Positions 26,080 to 34,183 of a DNA stretch of 64,000 bases are shown piece after piece. Origin of the DNA: Cryomorphaceae bacterium (GTDB lineage: Bacteria > Bacteroidota > Bacteroidia > Flavobacteriales_D > Sanyastnellaceae); contig WGNM01000018.1 of the NCBI GenBank assembly GCA_016124575.1, forward strand, positions 1 through 64,000. The letters are read 5' to 3'. The notes below the pieces were generated by a model. It ran no database searches and was not told where the DNA came from. It saw nothing but the letters and a program-made list of their open reading frames with translations. Every line of letters starts with the position of its first letter. Position 1 is the first letter of the stretch. Both the position numbers and the translations under genes were made by a program.

Positions 26080-26892
26080 TCAGAGTTTCACAATCTTCGA
26101 GAACCAATTTTCAGGTATCACAGGCATTGCCGGTTCTTTCTCGAATATTCCGTAAACAGCAGACCCCGATCCCGTCATTGATGAAAATAGTGGTGTTGCA
26201 CTTGTCACAATATCCAGCGCTTCGCGGATGGCCGGGAAAGCATTGCACATGGGTGTTTGGAAATCGTTTTTAGCTATTGTATGCCACTGATCTACAGGGA
26301 GTTCAATTATTTCGCGCAGGTCAACATCCGCCGCGTAAGGCGTGATCATGGAATATGCAACAGGGGTTGAGACATGCACTTTTGGGTGGATGAGCAAGAG
26401 GTAGTAACCTGCGAGCGACAGTGCTATTGGTGAGAGTATTTCTCCACGGCCGGTTACGTATTTTGGCTTGTTCTCGATGAAGAACGGACAATCGCTGCCG
26501 AGCATCGCGGCATATTTTTCGAGTTGAGGTGTGGAGAGATTTAGGTTGTGGAGGTCGTTCAAGAGCAACAGCATATTCGCCGCATCTGAAGATCCTCCGC
26601 CTAGTCCGGCACCCGTTGGAATACATTTTAACAACGCCGCCTTATTACCAGAAATCGCATGTTGGTCGCGAAGCAGTTGCCAGGCTTTGAATACCAAGTT
26701 TTGCTTTACATCGCCATCGATGTGAATGCCTTCTGTTTGCAAAGAAAGATCGTCGGTGGTGGCGGGCACAGCTTCCATAACATCGTTCAGCGGAATGGGA
26801 TAGAAAATGCTTTCGATGTTGTGAAAGCCGTCGGGTCTTTTTTCTGTTACCCGCAACCCAATATTTATTTTCGAGCTAGCGAACCGAATCAT
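26080..26892 (-). CDS. ispE: 4-diphosphocytidyl-2-C-methyl-D-erythritol kinase
   Basis: 270 residues; phosphorylates CDP-ME in the MEP isoprenoid pathway. A GHMP kinase with substrate-binding SSKINIGLRV at the start, the ATP loop PTGAGLGGGSSDAAN near 90-104, LGSDCPFF near 133 and MTGSGSAVYGIF near the end. The length is normal. It lies 1 base downstream of era and is presumably cotranscribed with it. Confidence 0.96.
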   Translation of the reverse strand: MIRFASSKINIGLRVTEKRPDGFHNIESIFYPIPLNDVMEAVPATTDDLSLQTEGIHIDGDVKQNLVFKAWQLLRDQHAISGNKAALLKCIPTGAGLGGGSSDAANMLLLLNDLHNLNLSTPQLEKYAAMLGSDCPFFIENKPKYVTGRGEILSPIALSLAGYYLLLIHPKVHVSTPVAYSMITPYAADVDLREIIELPVDQWHTIAKNDFQTPMCNAFPAIREALDIVTSATPLFSSMTGSGSAVYGIFEKEPAMPVIPENWFSKIVKL

Positions 26893-26893
26893 A

Positions 26894-27775
26894 TCAATCG
26901 AGGTATCCGAATCGTTTCAATTTGCTTTCGTCATTTCTCCAGTTTTGGTCGACTTTCACAATGATTTCCAGGAAGACTTTTTTATCGATGAACGCTTCAA
27001 TGTCTTTTCGTGATTCAATACCAACCCTCTTGAGCATTTTGCCCTGATGTCCGATCAGAATGCCTTTTTGAGAATCTCGAGCAACCATAATTTCTGTCCG
27101 AATTCTCACCACATGCGGTTCTTCTTTGTACTCTGTAACGATTACTTCGCACGAATAGGGTATTTCTTGTTTGTAGTGAAGCAGTATTTTTTCGCGGATC
27201 ATTTCAGCTACGAAGAAGCGCATTGGCTTATCGGTTAGCTCATCTTTCGGGAAATACGCAGGCGACTCAGGAAGAGCGTCGACAATATAGTTCAGCAGAT
27301 TTTCTGTGTTGAATTTATGCAAGGCTGAGATGGCGCCAACAACCGCACGTGGGATCAATGTTTTCCAATGATCCATGAGTTTTTCAATTGTTTCTGAGTC
27401 TGCGAGGTCTACCTTGTTAATAAGGACAAACACAGGGACATCCATGCGAGCGATTTTCTCAAGCGTTTGCGGATGATTCATGGTTTGTTCGGTGACATCG
27501 GTAACAAGAAGCAACACATCGGCATCTTGCAGTGCGCTTTGAACAAAGCGCATCATCCCTTCTTGAAGTTTGTATTGCGGGTCAAGTACTCCCGGAGTAT
27601 CAGAATAAACAATCTGGAAGTTCTCATCATTCACGATGCCCATGATGCGGTGACGCGTTGTTTGAGCCTTCGATGTGATGATGCTAAGTCGCTCACCCAC
27701 AAGTGAATTCATGAGAGTCGATTTCCCGACGTTCGGGCTTCCAACGATGTTTACGAAACCTGCTTTATGTACCAA
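26894..27775 (-). CDS. era: GTPase Era
   Basis: 293 residues; an essential GTPase that binds the 3' end of 16S rRNA during 30S maturation. G1 is GSPNVGKS at residues 12-19, G3 DTPG near 59, G4 NKVD near 119, and the C-terminal KH domain shows GILIGHQGKMLKRVG. The start codon is TTG (27775), giving MVHKAGFVNIVG, the normal Era N-terminus. No in-frame ATG or GTG lies upstream before a stop, and the next Met is inside the G domain. Confidence 0.95.
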   Translation of the reverse strand: MVHKAGFVNIVGSPNVGKSTLMNSLVGERLSIITSKAQTTRHRIMGIVNDENFQIVYSDTPGVLDPQYKLQEGMMRFVQSALQDADVLLLVTDVTEQTMNHPQTLEKIARMDVPVFVLINKVDLADSETIEKLMDHWKTLIPRAVVGAISALHKFNTENLLNYIVDALPESPAYFPKDELTDKPMRFFVAEMIREKILLHYKQEIPYSCEVIVTEYKEEPHVVRIRTEIMVARDSQKGILIGHQGKMLKRVGIESRKDIEAFIDKKVFLEIIVKVDQNWRNDESKLKRFGYLD

Positions 27776-27797
27776 AATGGAAGTTCTTAGAAATTTC

Positions 27798-27827
27798 TTG
27801 CAAAGAAAGGAATTATATCTATATTTG
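27798..27827 (+). promoter_or_regulatory. Consensus promoter of the initiator tRNA gene
   Basis: TTG (27798-27800), a 19-base spacer and TATATTTG (27820-27827) match the Bacteroidota housekeeping promoter exactly. The tRNA begins about 73 bases further on. Confidence 0.8.
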
Positions 27828-27900
27828 CAGTCCCTTAAACGATAGGGTTTAGCGAAAAGCTAGAGAAAAAGATTAAACACCGAAAGGTAAAGATATATAT

Positions 27901-27973
27901 TGCGGGGTGGAGCAGTTGGTAGCTCGTCGGGCTCATAACCCGAAGGCCACAGGTTCGAGTCCTGTCCCCGCTA
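27901..27973 (+). tRNA. Initiator tRNA-Met (CAU)
   Basis: Full cloverleaf: D stem GAGC/GCTC, anticodon stem TCGGG/CCCGA with loop CTCATAA (anticodon CAT at 27934-27936), T arm ACAGG TTCGAGT CCTGT. Three consecutive G-C pairs in the anticodon stem, the A11-U24 pair and an unpaired 1-72 position (T and T) mark it as initiator rather than elongator. CCA is not encoded (the bases after the discriminator A read CTA). Followed directly by its own terminator. Confidence 0.96.
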
Positions 27974-27977
27974 CTAC

Positions 27978-28012
27978 AAAGAGGTTAGTCATAAGACTAA
28001 CCTCTTTTTTTG
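27978..28012 (+). terminator. Terminator after the initiator tRNA
   Basis: AGAGGTTAGTC and GACTAACCTCT form a strong stem with loop ATAA, followed by a T run. The 175 bases from here to the next gene hold no other recognisable signal. Confidence 0.92.
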
Positions 28013-28187
28013 TCTAAATTGTAGGTTTTGTCATGCAGAAAGCGGGCTATCAACGAAATATTTTTCAATTACCGCTGAAAACTCTTAGATTTGGACAAAT
28101 GCGACGGTAATGAACATTTTGAATTGTGATAAATCAAAATGCTTCGTTGGCTGTCTCAAACTAGTTGAACTTAATTTATACGATATC

Positions 28188-30221
28188 GTGAAACGTTTAC
28201 TAATTTTTTCTGGGGCAATGTTATTTGCTCTTTCAACATTTGCTCAACTCAATCAGATTGTTGTGGAGCCATACACACTCACAAACCCAGCGAGTGTTCA
28301 ACCAGAAGGCACTACGACATATAGAGTGTATGCTCAGCTTGACGCTGCTGTAGACAAGGTTACAGCTGTTTTTGCGACGTTGAACTGCCATACTTTGGAT
28401 ATTTCTACGACCACCACCTTCCACAACGATGCACTTGGGACAACAACAGGGGCGGCCGTGAATACTGCATTCTTTGCTTTCTTCCCAACATACGAAGCTG
28501 ATTCGTGGGTGACCATAGGAGCAGCTGACAATGCAACTCCGGGTGCTGCCGACATTGGAGCATTAGCAACTGTGCCTCTTAATCCTTATGCAGGATCTGT
28601 TGGAACCACGCCTGGGGGCAATTTGGCAATGTCTGATGGTATTTGGTACACTTTGCCAACAAGTCCGACTTGTTTGCCAACGGGCCCGAACAACCGCGTA
28701 TTGCTTGGTCAATTTACAACGGATGGTATTTTCTCTTTCAACATAAATATTCAGGTTTTTGTTGGTGGTAACCAACCAGCAGGACGTGCAGACTACGTTT
28801 GGAGTGTGCCTTGTGTTGAGACTTTTGGAAATCAAACCGGATTTGAGCAAGACGGTGCTCCCCTTGGTTTGAGCTATGTATCTGGAGGTGCTATAACAGG
28901 ATGTACAGATGATACAGCTTGTAACTATGATCCAACAGCTGAAGTTGACAATGGTACTTGCGAATATCCGGATGCTGGATATGATTGTAACGGAGAGTGC
29001 TTGGTTGATACAGATGGCGATGGTGTTTGTGATTCGAACGAGATTCCAGGATGTACAGATGTTACAGCATGTAACTACGACATGAATGCAACTGACGATG
29101 ATGCTTCTTGTACTTACCCAGAACAATATTTCGACTGTGAGGGCAACTGTTTGATGGATACAGATGGCGACGGCGTATGTGACGAGTTAGAGATTCCAGG
29201 TTGTACGAACCCTGCAGCTTGTAACTACAACATGGATGCTACGGAAGAAGACTCTTCATGTGTATTTGCAGAACAGTACTTAGACTGTGAAGGCAACTGT
29301 TTGATGGATACAGATGGCGACGGCGTATGTGACGAGTTGGAGATACCGGGCTGTACCAACCCTACCGCTTGTAACTACAACATGGATGCTACGGATGAAG
29401 ATTCGTCATGTGTATTTGCAGAACAATACTATGATTGTGAAGGAAACTGTTTGATGGATACAGATAGCGACGGAGTTTGTGATGAATTGGAGATTGAAGG
29501 ATGTTTGGATGACACCGCTTGTAACTACAACCCAGATACCACCGATGAGGTAGACTGTGTTTATGCAGAGCAATACTACGATTGTGAAGGCAACTGTTTG
29601 ATGGACACTGATGGCGACGGCGTTTGTGATGAATTGGAAATCGCAGGTTGTACCGATGCTGAAGCATGTAACTATGATGCTGACGCAACCGATGATGACG
29701 GCTCTTGCGAATTCGTTTTAGCAGGAACAGTTGTTGGATCGGCTGCTTCATCTGAAGGTTCAACTGAGACCTATACTTACGATACTACCGCAGGTAGTAC
29801 GTATGCATGGACCGTTGTTGGTGGAACTATCGTTTCAGGACAGGGCACAGCGACCATCACAGTGATGTGGGATGTTGTTGGAACAGGGACTGTAAGCGTA
29901 GTTGAAACCAATGCTGATGGATGTGTTGGCGACGAAGTGTCGCTAGATGTTGACGTTGCAGTTAGCGTAAGTGAGTTCGAGGCTTACCCGGTAGCAATTT
30001 ACCCTGTGCCGGCAAATGACCAAGTGATCATCAGCGCGAAAGGCTGGAACGGATTGACAATGGTGCGTGTTTCAGACATGACAGGACGTCTTGTTGCTGA
30101 ACACCAAATGAATGGCACTCAGCTCAATATGCCAGTTTCTCAATTGGCTTCAGGGCAGTACATCGTAACTATTTCAGGTGTGAACGGTGCTACTTCTGCA
30201 CGCATTTCTGTTCAGCACTAA
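28188..30221 (+). CDS. T9SS cargo protein with six tandem Cys-rich calcium-binding-like repeats
   Basis: 677 residues if it starts at the GTG at 28188, which gives the signal peptide VKRLLIFSGAMLFALSTFAQ; an ATG at 28110 would add 26 implausible residues. Residues about 20-235 are an unknown beta-rich domain. Then come five full and one partial 50-residue repeats, GCTDxxACNYxxxATxDDxSC plus DCxGNCLMDTDGDGVCDELE, whose DxDxDG element resembles thrombospondin type 3 calcium sites. A PKD/Ig-like segment follows, then a type A T9SS sorting domain (YPVPANDQVIIS, VRVSDMTGRLV, SGQYIVTI). Expected to be a surface or released protein, perhaps adhesive. Confidence 0.88.
   Translation: MKRLLIFSGAMLFALSTFAQLNQIVVEPYTLTNPASVQPEGTTTYRVYAQLDAAVDKVTAVFATLNCHTLDISTTTTFHNDALGTTTGAAVNTAFFAFFPTYEADSWVTIGAADNATPGAADIGALATVPLNPYAGSVGTTPGGNLAMSDGIWYTLPTSPTCLPTGPNNRVLLGQFTTDGIFSFNINIQVFVGGNQPAGRADYVWSVPCVETFGNQTGFEQDGAPLGLSYVSGGAITGCTDDTACNYDPTAEVDNGTCEYPDAGYDCNGECLVDTDGDGVCDSNEIPGCTDVTACNYDMNATDDDASCTYPEQYFDCEGNCLMDTDGDGVCDELEIPGCTNPAACNYNMDATEEDSSCVFAEQYLDCEGNCLMDTDGDGVCDELEIPGCTNPTACNYNMDATDEDSSCVFAEQYYDCEGNCLMDTDSDGVCDELEIEGCLDDTACNYNPDTTDEVDCVYAEQYYDCEGNCLMDTDGDGVCDELEIAGCTDAEACNYDADATDDDGSCEFVLAGTVVGSAASSEGSTETYTYDTTAGSTYAWTVVGGTIVSGQGTATITVMWDVVGTGTVSVVETNADGCVGDEVSLDVDVAVSVSEFEAYPVAIYPVPANDQVIISAKGWNGLTMVRVSDMTGRLVAEHQMNGTQLNMPVSQLASGQYIVTISGVNGATSARISVQH
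28899..29712 (+). repeat. Six tandem 150-bp coding repeats
   Basis: Units begin at 28899, 29049, 29199, 29349, 29499 and 29646. Units 1-4 are exactly 150 bp, unit 5 is 147 bp, and unit 6 is cut after about 67 bp. Units 2-4 share long identical stretches, so the array looks recently duplicated or homogenised and could change copy number by recombination. Confidence 0.95.
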
Positions 30222-30242
30222 TAGCTACAACATATAGTATTC

Positions 30243-30275
30243 AAAGCCCACCCTTTTCGGGTGGGCTTTTCTTTT
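30243..30275 (+). terminator. Terminator after the repeat protein
   Basis: AAAGCCCACCC and GGGTGGGCTTT form an 11-bp stem with a short TTTTC loop, followed by TCTTTTG. Confidence 0.9.
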
Positions 30276-30335
30276 GTAGTTTCTTAGAGTTAAGATTTGT
30301 CCATTTTAACTACCTTTCAAACTTAGAGTATCCCT

Positions 30336-31850
30336 ATGCCATTTAACGCTGTCTTCTCCTGGTTTATAAAGAAACGCATCCATCAAATTGAATTGTTCAA
30401 GATGTACCCGATGGAGGTACAGCAAGAATGGTTTGATAGGCTGATGGAGAATGGCGCACAAACAACTTTTGGCAAAGCTCATGGGTTTTCGTCTGGACTG
30501 AGTCTTTCAGACTTCAAAAAAAACGTCCCTGTTAGAAATTATGAGGCACTCAAACCCTATATCAATAGAGTTCGAGAGGGCGAGCCAGATGTTTTATGGC
30601 CCACCAAAACCCGTTGGTTTGCGAAGTCATCGGGGACAACAGATGCGCAGAGCAAGTACATTCCCGTAACCAAAGAAGCGCTTGAAGATTGTCATTACAA
30701 AGGCGGCAAAGATCTGCTCGCCATGTATTACAATAACAATCCCGACGCAAGGCTCATCACTGGAAAACATTTGGTTGTTGGGGGAACCAGCAAACCAAAT
30801 GAAGAAGGGCTGGAAGGATATTCTGGCGATTTGTCGGCAATTATCATTCAAAATTTACCGCTGTGGGTTGAATTCCGACGCACACCTGCGCTTGAGATCG
30901 CCTTGCACGATAACTGGGAAGAGAAAATTGATCGGATGGCTTATGCCACCATGAATGATGATGTAGCCATTTTGGCTGGGGTTCCATCGTGGACCTTGCT
31001 GCTCTTGAAAAGGATTCTTGAAATCAAAGGAGTAGATGACATCAACGAAGTTTGGCCAAACCTGGAATTGTTTATGCATGGCGGCGTTAGCTTCAAACCG
31101 TATAGGGCGCAATTTGAATCCATCATCTCTTCAAAGGGGATGAACTACGTAGAAACTTACAATGCCAGCGAAGGGTTCTTCGGTATTCAAGATAGATTGA
31201 ATTCGGATGAGATGTTGCTGATGCTCGATTACGGGATCTACTATGAATTTGTTCCCCTAGAAGAGTTGGGAAAAGACTTTCCGATCACGCTCACCTTGCA
31301 GGAATTGGAATTGGGACATGTATATGCCGTAGTGATAAGCTCCAATGCTGGGCTGTGGAGATATTTGGTAGGTGATACCGTTCGGGTTACCTCAACTTTT
31401 CCATTTCGGATACAAGTGGCGGGTCGTACGAAGCTCTTCATCAATGCCTTCGGAGAAGAAGTTGTTATCGACAATGCAGAAGATGCAATTGCACATGCTT
31501 GTCGACTTCACAATGCCATGGTGAATGATTATACCGTTTGTCCGATTTATATGTCTGACCTGCATCAAGGCGGTCACGAATGGCTAATAGAGTTCTCATC
31601 ACCACCCTCATCTTGCGAGCATTTCATGGTCGATGTAGATAACCGATTGAAGGAATTGAATTCAGACTATGCTGCAAAGCGTGCATTTGATTTGAACATG
31701 GGTTCACCAAAACTCAAAGTATTACCACAAGGCACTTTCTATGAGTGGTTGAAGTCGAAAGGGAAGCTGGGCGGACAACATAAAGTTCCAAGATTGAGCA
31801 ACGATAGAAACATTGTGGAATCAATATTGCAATTTTCGGAATTGGTATGA
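30336..31850 (+). CDS. GH3-family acyl-adenylating protein
   Basis: 504 residues, the normal GH3 length. The ATP/AMP motif SSGTTDAQSK lies near 98-107, with YNASEGFFGIQ near 270 and YLVGDTVRVTS near 345, the three GH3 ANL-superfamily motifs. Plant GH3 enzymes conjugate amino acids to jasmonate or auxin; bacterial members are uncharacterised and presumably form an acyl-adenylate and pass it to an amine or thiol. A near-consensus TACCTTTC is about 20 bases upstream. It overlaps the following gene in ATGA. Confidence 0.9.
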   Translation: MPFNAVFSWFIKKRIHQIELFKMYPMEVQQEWFDRLMENGAQTTFGKAHGFSSGLSLSDFKKNVPVRNYEALKPYINRVREGEPDVLWPTKTRWFAKSSGTTDAQSKYIPVTKEALEDCHYKGGKDLLAMYYNNNPDARLITGKHLVVGGTSKPNEEGLEGYSGDLSAIIIQNLPLWVEFRRTPALEIALHDNWEEKIDRMAYATMNDDVAILAGVPSWTLLLLKRILEIKGVDDINEVWPNLELFMHGGVSFKPYRAQFESIISSKGMNYVETYNASEGFFGIQDRLNSDEMLLMLDYGIYYEFVPLEELGKDFPITLTLQELELGHVYAVVISSNAGLWRYLVGDTVRVTSTFPFRIQVAGRTKLFINAFGEEVVIDNAEDAIAHACRLHNAMVNDYTVCPIYMSDLHQGGHEWLIEFSSPPSSCEHFMVDVDNRLKELNSDYAAKRAFDLNMGSPKLKVLPQGTFYEWLKSKGKLGGQHKVPRLSNDRNIVESILQFSELV

Positions 31851-32590
31851 ATTGGATATTGATAGCAATTTCGGTTTTTGGGATAGATCATTGTTGGGAT
31901 ACAAGTGCCAATGATTTTCTTGTCGATGATTTGGGTTATCTCTATACCATTTCTGACTTTTCGTTGGTGAAACACCGCGACAATGGTGATACGTTGTTTG
32001 TATACAGCAGAATGGATCTGGGGAAGATCTCTCAGGTAGACTTGAGTAATCCGCTAAGGCCGCTTGTGTTTTACAAGGAATCTAGCAACCTATGCATTTT
32101 AGACAACACATTGAGTGAGCAGCGTTTGCTTTCATTGTGGAATAACAACTTTGGCATGGTTGAGATGATTGCCTCAGGGGTGAATCAGCAGTTTTGGGTA
32201 TATGACGCAATCAATAAAGAACTGCTTTTGGTTGATGAGCGAATGGAAATTCGGGCGCAATCGGGTTATCTTCCTGGCATCATCGGACGAGACATTGGCT
32301 TGGTGGGAATGGCCGAGCGACATGAGCAACTTTTTATAGCCGATAGCAATTATGGCATTTGGGTTTTCGATCGTTTTGGAACCTTGACCTATCGCGTGCG
32401 ATTTGAGCATATTAAGGCCATACGAGCGCATGCTGATGCCATATCGATACGTTCTGAAGAAGGCTTTTATACCTATTCATATGCATCGCGAGATGTCGCA
32501 AAAGTAGATGTTTCGGCAGAACGCTTCGATCAAGTAAAAAACAAGCAATTTATTTTTCAACAAAATCGTATTTGTGTCCGCCAGAATTGA
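31847..32590 (+). CDS. Unknown beta-rich protein translationally coupled to the GH3 gene
   Basis: 247 residues starting in a 4-base ATGA overlap with the GH3 stop. The sequence is a series of short strands (FLVDDLGYLYTISDFSLVKH, ADSNYGIWVFDRFGTLTYRV) like a small propeller. The N-terminus MNWILIAISVFGIDHC is hydrophobic and may be a short signal peptide or anchor. No family recognised. Coupling to GH3 and proximity to the deoxynucleoside kinase suggest a conserved cassette, but the role is unknown. Confidence 0.7.
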   Translation: MNWILIAISVFGIDHCWDTSANDFLVDDLGYLYTISDFSLVKHRDNGDTLFVYSRMDLGKISQVDLSNPLRPLVFYKESSNLCILDNTLSEQRLLSLWNNNFGMVEMIASGVNQQFWVYDAINKELLLVDERMEIRAQSGYLPGIIGRDIGLVGMAERHEQLFIADSNYGIWVFDRFGTLTYRVRFEHIKAIRAHADAISIRSEEGFYTYSYASRDVAKVDVSAERFDQVKNKQFIFQQNRICVRQN

Positions 32591-32652
32591 CTTTTTGTCT
32601 GGCACAAGCAGAACTTTTTGGTACCTTAGTTCCCTTTCTAAATTGAAGTTAA

Positions 32653-33267
32653 ATGCACCTAGCTATAGCCGGTAATATCGGGTCTGGGAAGACTACTCTA
32701 ACCACGCTTCTTGCCAAACATTATAAGTATCAGCCTCATTATGAGAACGTTGATGACAACCCATATTTGAATGACTTCTACAAAGACATGCAGAGGTGGT
32801 CGTTCAATTTGCAAATTTATTTCTTGAATTCTCGTTTTTCGCAACTTATGGATCTGCGTAAATCGGGAGCAAAGATTATTCAAGATCGCACCATCTATGA
32901 AGATGCGTACATATTTGCTCCCAACTTGCATGCGATGGGCTTAATGACCACGCGTGATTTCGAGAACTACATGGATCTGTTTAGTTTGATGGATGAATTC
33001 CTTAATCCACCTGACCTGATGATTTATCTGCGTGCAAGCGTGCCAGCTTTGGTAGCGAACATCCAGAAACGTGGACGAGAATATGAAGAAGCGATTCGAC
33101 TCGACTACTTAACGCGATTGAATGAGCGTTACGAAGCGTGGATTTCGACGTATGACAAAGGGAAGTTGTTGATCATCGATATAGACAACAACCGTTTTCA
33201 TGAAGAGTCTGAAGACTTGGGTAAGATTATTCAGGCAATTGATGGCGAGTTGAACGGATTATTTTGA
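32653..33267 (+). CDS. Deoxynucleoside kinase (dGK/dAK type)
   Basis: 204 residues; phosphorylates deoxynucleosides for salvage. P-loop GNIGSGKTT at residues 7-15, the DRT motif near 77 (IQDRTIYEDAYIF) and a LID region NIQKRGREYE near 137 are typical of the dNK family. Which base is preferred (deoxyadenosine, deoxyguanosine or pyrimidines) cannot be read from the sequence. Confidence 0.93.
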   Translation: MHLAIAGNIGSGKTTLTTLLAKHYKYQPHYENVDDNPYLNDFYKDMQRWSFNLQIYFLNSRFSQLMDLRKSGAKIIQDRTIYEDAYIFAPNLHAMGLMTTRDFENYMDLFSLMDEFLNPPDLMIYLRASVPALVANIQKRGREYEEAIRLDYLTRLNERYEAWISTYDKGKLLIIDIDNNRFHEESEDLGKIIQAIDGELNGLF

Positions 33268-33301
33268 TGACAGCATTTTAAAAGACGAAAATATAGACAA
33301 T

Positions 33302-33331
33302 AAAAAAGCCCGAGTGATCGGGCTTTTTTAT
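33302..33331. terminator. Bidirectional terminator between the kinase and YceI genes
   Basis: AAAAAAGCCCGA and TCGGGCTTTTTT form a 12-bp stem with loop GTGA; A and T runs flank both sides so it can serve both converging genes. Confidence 0.92.
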
Positions 33332-33349
33332 TGAGTCAGCATCTAATAA

Positions 33350-34150
33350 TTAGTTCTGCTGAAGAGCTTTAACTTTAAAAGTAAGCATGACTTCGTCGCT
33401 GATTACTTTGTCGCCAACTATGTCGAAGAATTTCGAAGAGCCGTATCGGACATCAAAATCGGTTCTGTCGAATATCACAGTGCCTGAAATTACTGCGCCA
33501 TTGGTGCCGGTGCTTGCAAGAACTGCATTACCTGTTACTTCTTTCTCTTTGCCTTTGATGTTCAAAGTCCCTTTGAACTCTGCTTTGTGATCAGCAGATT
33601 CTATGCTTTGAATCTGGAAAGACGCGGTCGGGTGATTTTCAACATCGAAGAAGTCTGCACTCTTTAAGTGACCTTCTAATTTACCGCGTTCCTCAGCTGG
33701 TAGGTCGGTATTGGTTAAAGTGGTCATGTCGACAGAAAAATCACCAGAAACCAATTTGCCATTCTCGAAAGATAGTTTCCCACCTGAAAAACTCAATAGA
33801 CCTGTGTGAGAAGAGCCAACAACTTTGCTTCCTTTCCACTGCACGTTTGAACCTTTTAGGTCGAGAACATACAATCCATCAGCAGGAGGTGTTAATGAAA
33901 TCTCATCGTCTTTAACTAGGTTCACTTCATCAGGATTTCTTCCTGTGATTGAAGCGGCCATGCAACGACGAAATTGATCGTCGAATTCTTCTACTTTGCG
34001 GGCATCATCACAAGCAGTTTTTTGGGTAGGAACTTCGCTTTTGTAGACTTCAACACAGTCACAAGGCTCAAGTTTTTTTGCTTCTGGTTCAGAGCCGCAT
34101 GAAGCGATGAGAAGACCAATAGCTGCGAAAAAGACAAATTTTGCTTTCAT
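33350..34150 (-). CDS. YceI-family lipoprotein
   Basis: 266 residues. Lipoprotein signal MKAKFVFFAAIGLLIASCGS with lipobox Cys18. A short Cys-containing linker (CDCVEVY...CDDARK...RCMAAS) precedes a YceI lipocalin-like beta-barrel from about residue 95 (VQWKGSKVVGSSHTG, FDVENHPTASFQI, TDFDVRYGS). YceI proteins bind isoprenoid-like lipids in the periplasm. It lies 33 bases downstream of the pyrophosphatase gene and may be cotranscribed with it. Confidence 0.92.
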   Translation of the reverse strand: MKAKFVFFAAIGLLIASCGSEPEAKKLEPCDCVEVYKSEVPTQKTACDDARKVEEFDDQFRRCMAASITGRNPDEVNLVKDDEISLTPPADGLYVLDLKGSNVQWKGSKVVGSSHTGLLSFSGGKLSFENGKLVSGDFSVDMTTLTNTDLPAEERGKLEGHLKSADFFDVENHPTASFQIQSIESADHKAEFKGTLNIKGKEKEVTGNAVLASTGTNGAVISGTVIFDRTDFDVRYGSSKFFDIVGDKVISDEVMLTFKVKALQQN

Positions 34151-34183
34151 TTTAAAGGATATTTGGCGTTAAATGCTCTTTTA

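Noticed and set aside
28110-28187. ATG at 28110 as start of the repeat protein
   Set aside because: The 26 extra residues destroy the signal peptide position; the GTG at 28188 gives a standard one.
28899-29712. Regular 150-bp spacing considered as a CRISPR array
   Set aside because: The repeats are an uninterrupted reading frame without spacers, encoding Cys-rich calcium-type repeats.
29389-29763. 124-residue minus-strand frame rich in His and Arg
   Set aside because: It is the antisense of the tandem repeats; no start signal and unnatural composition.
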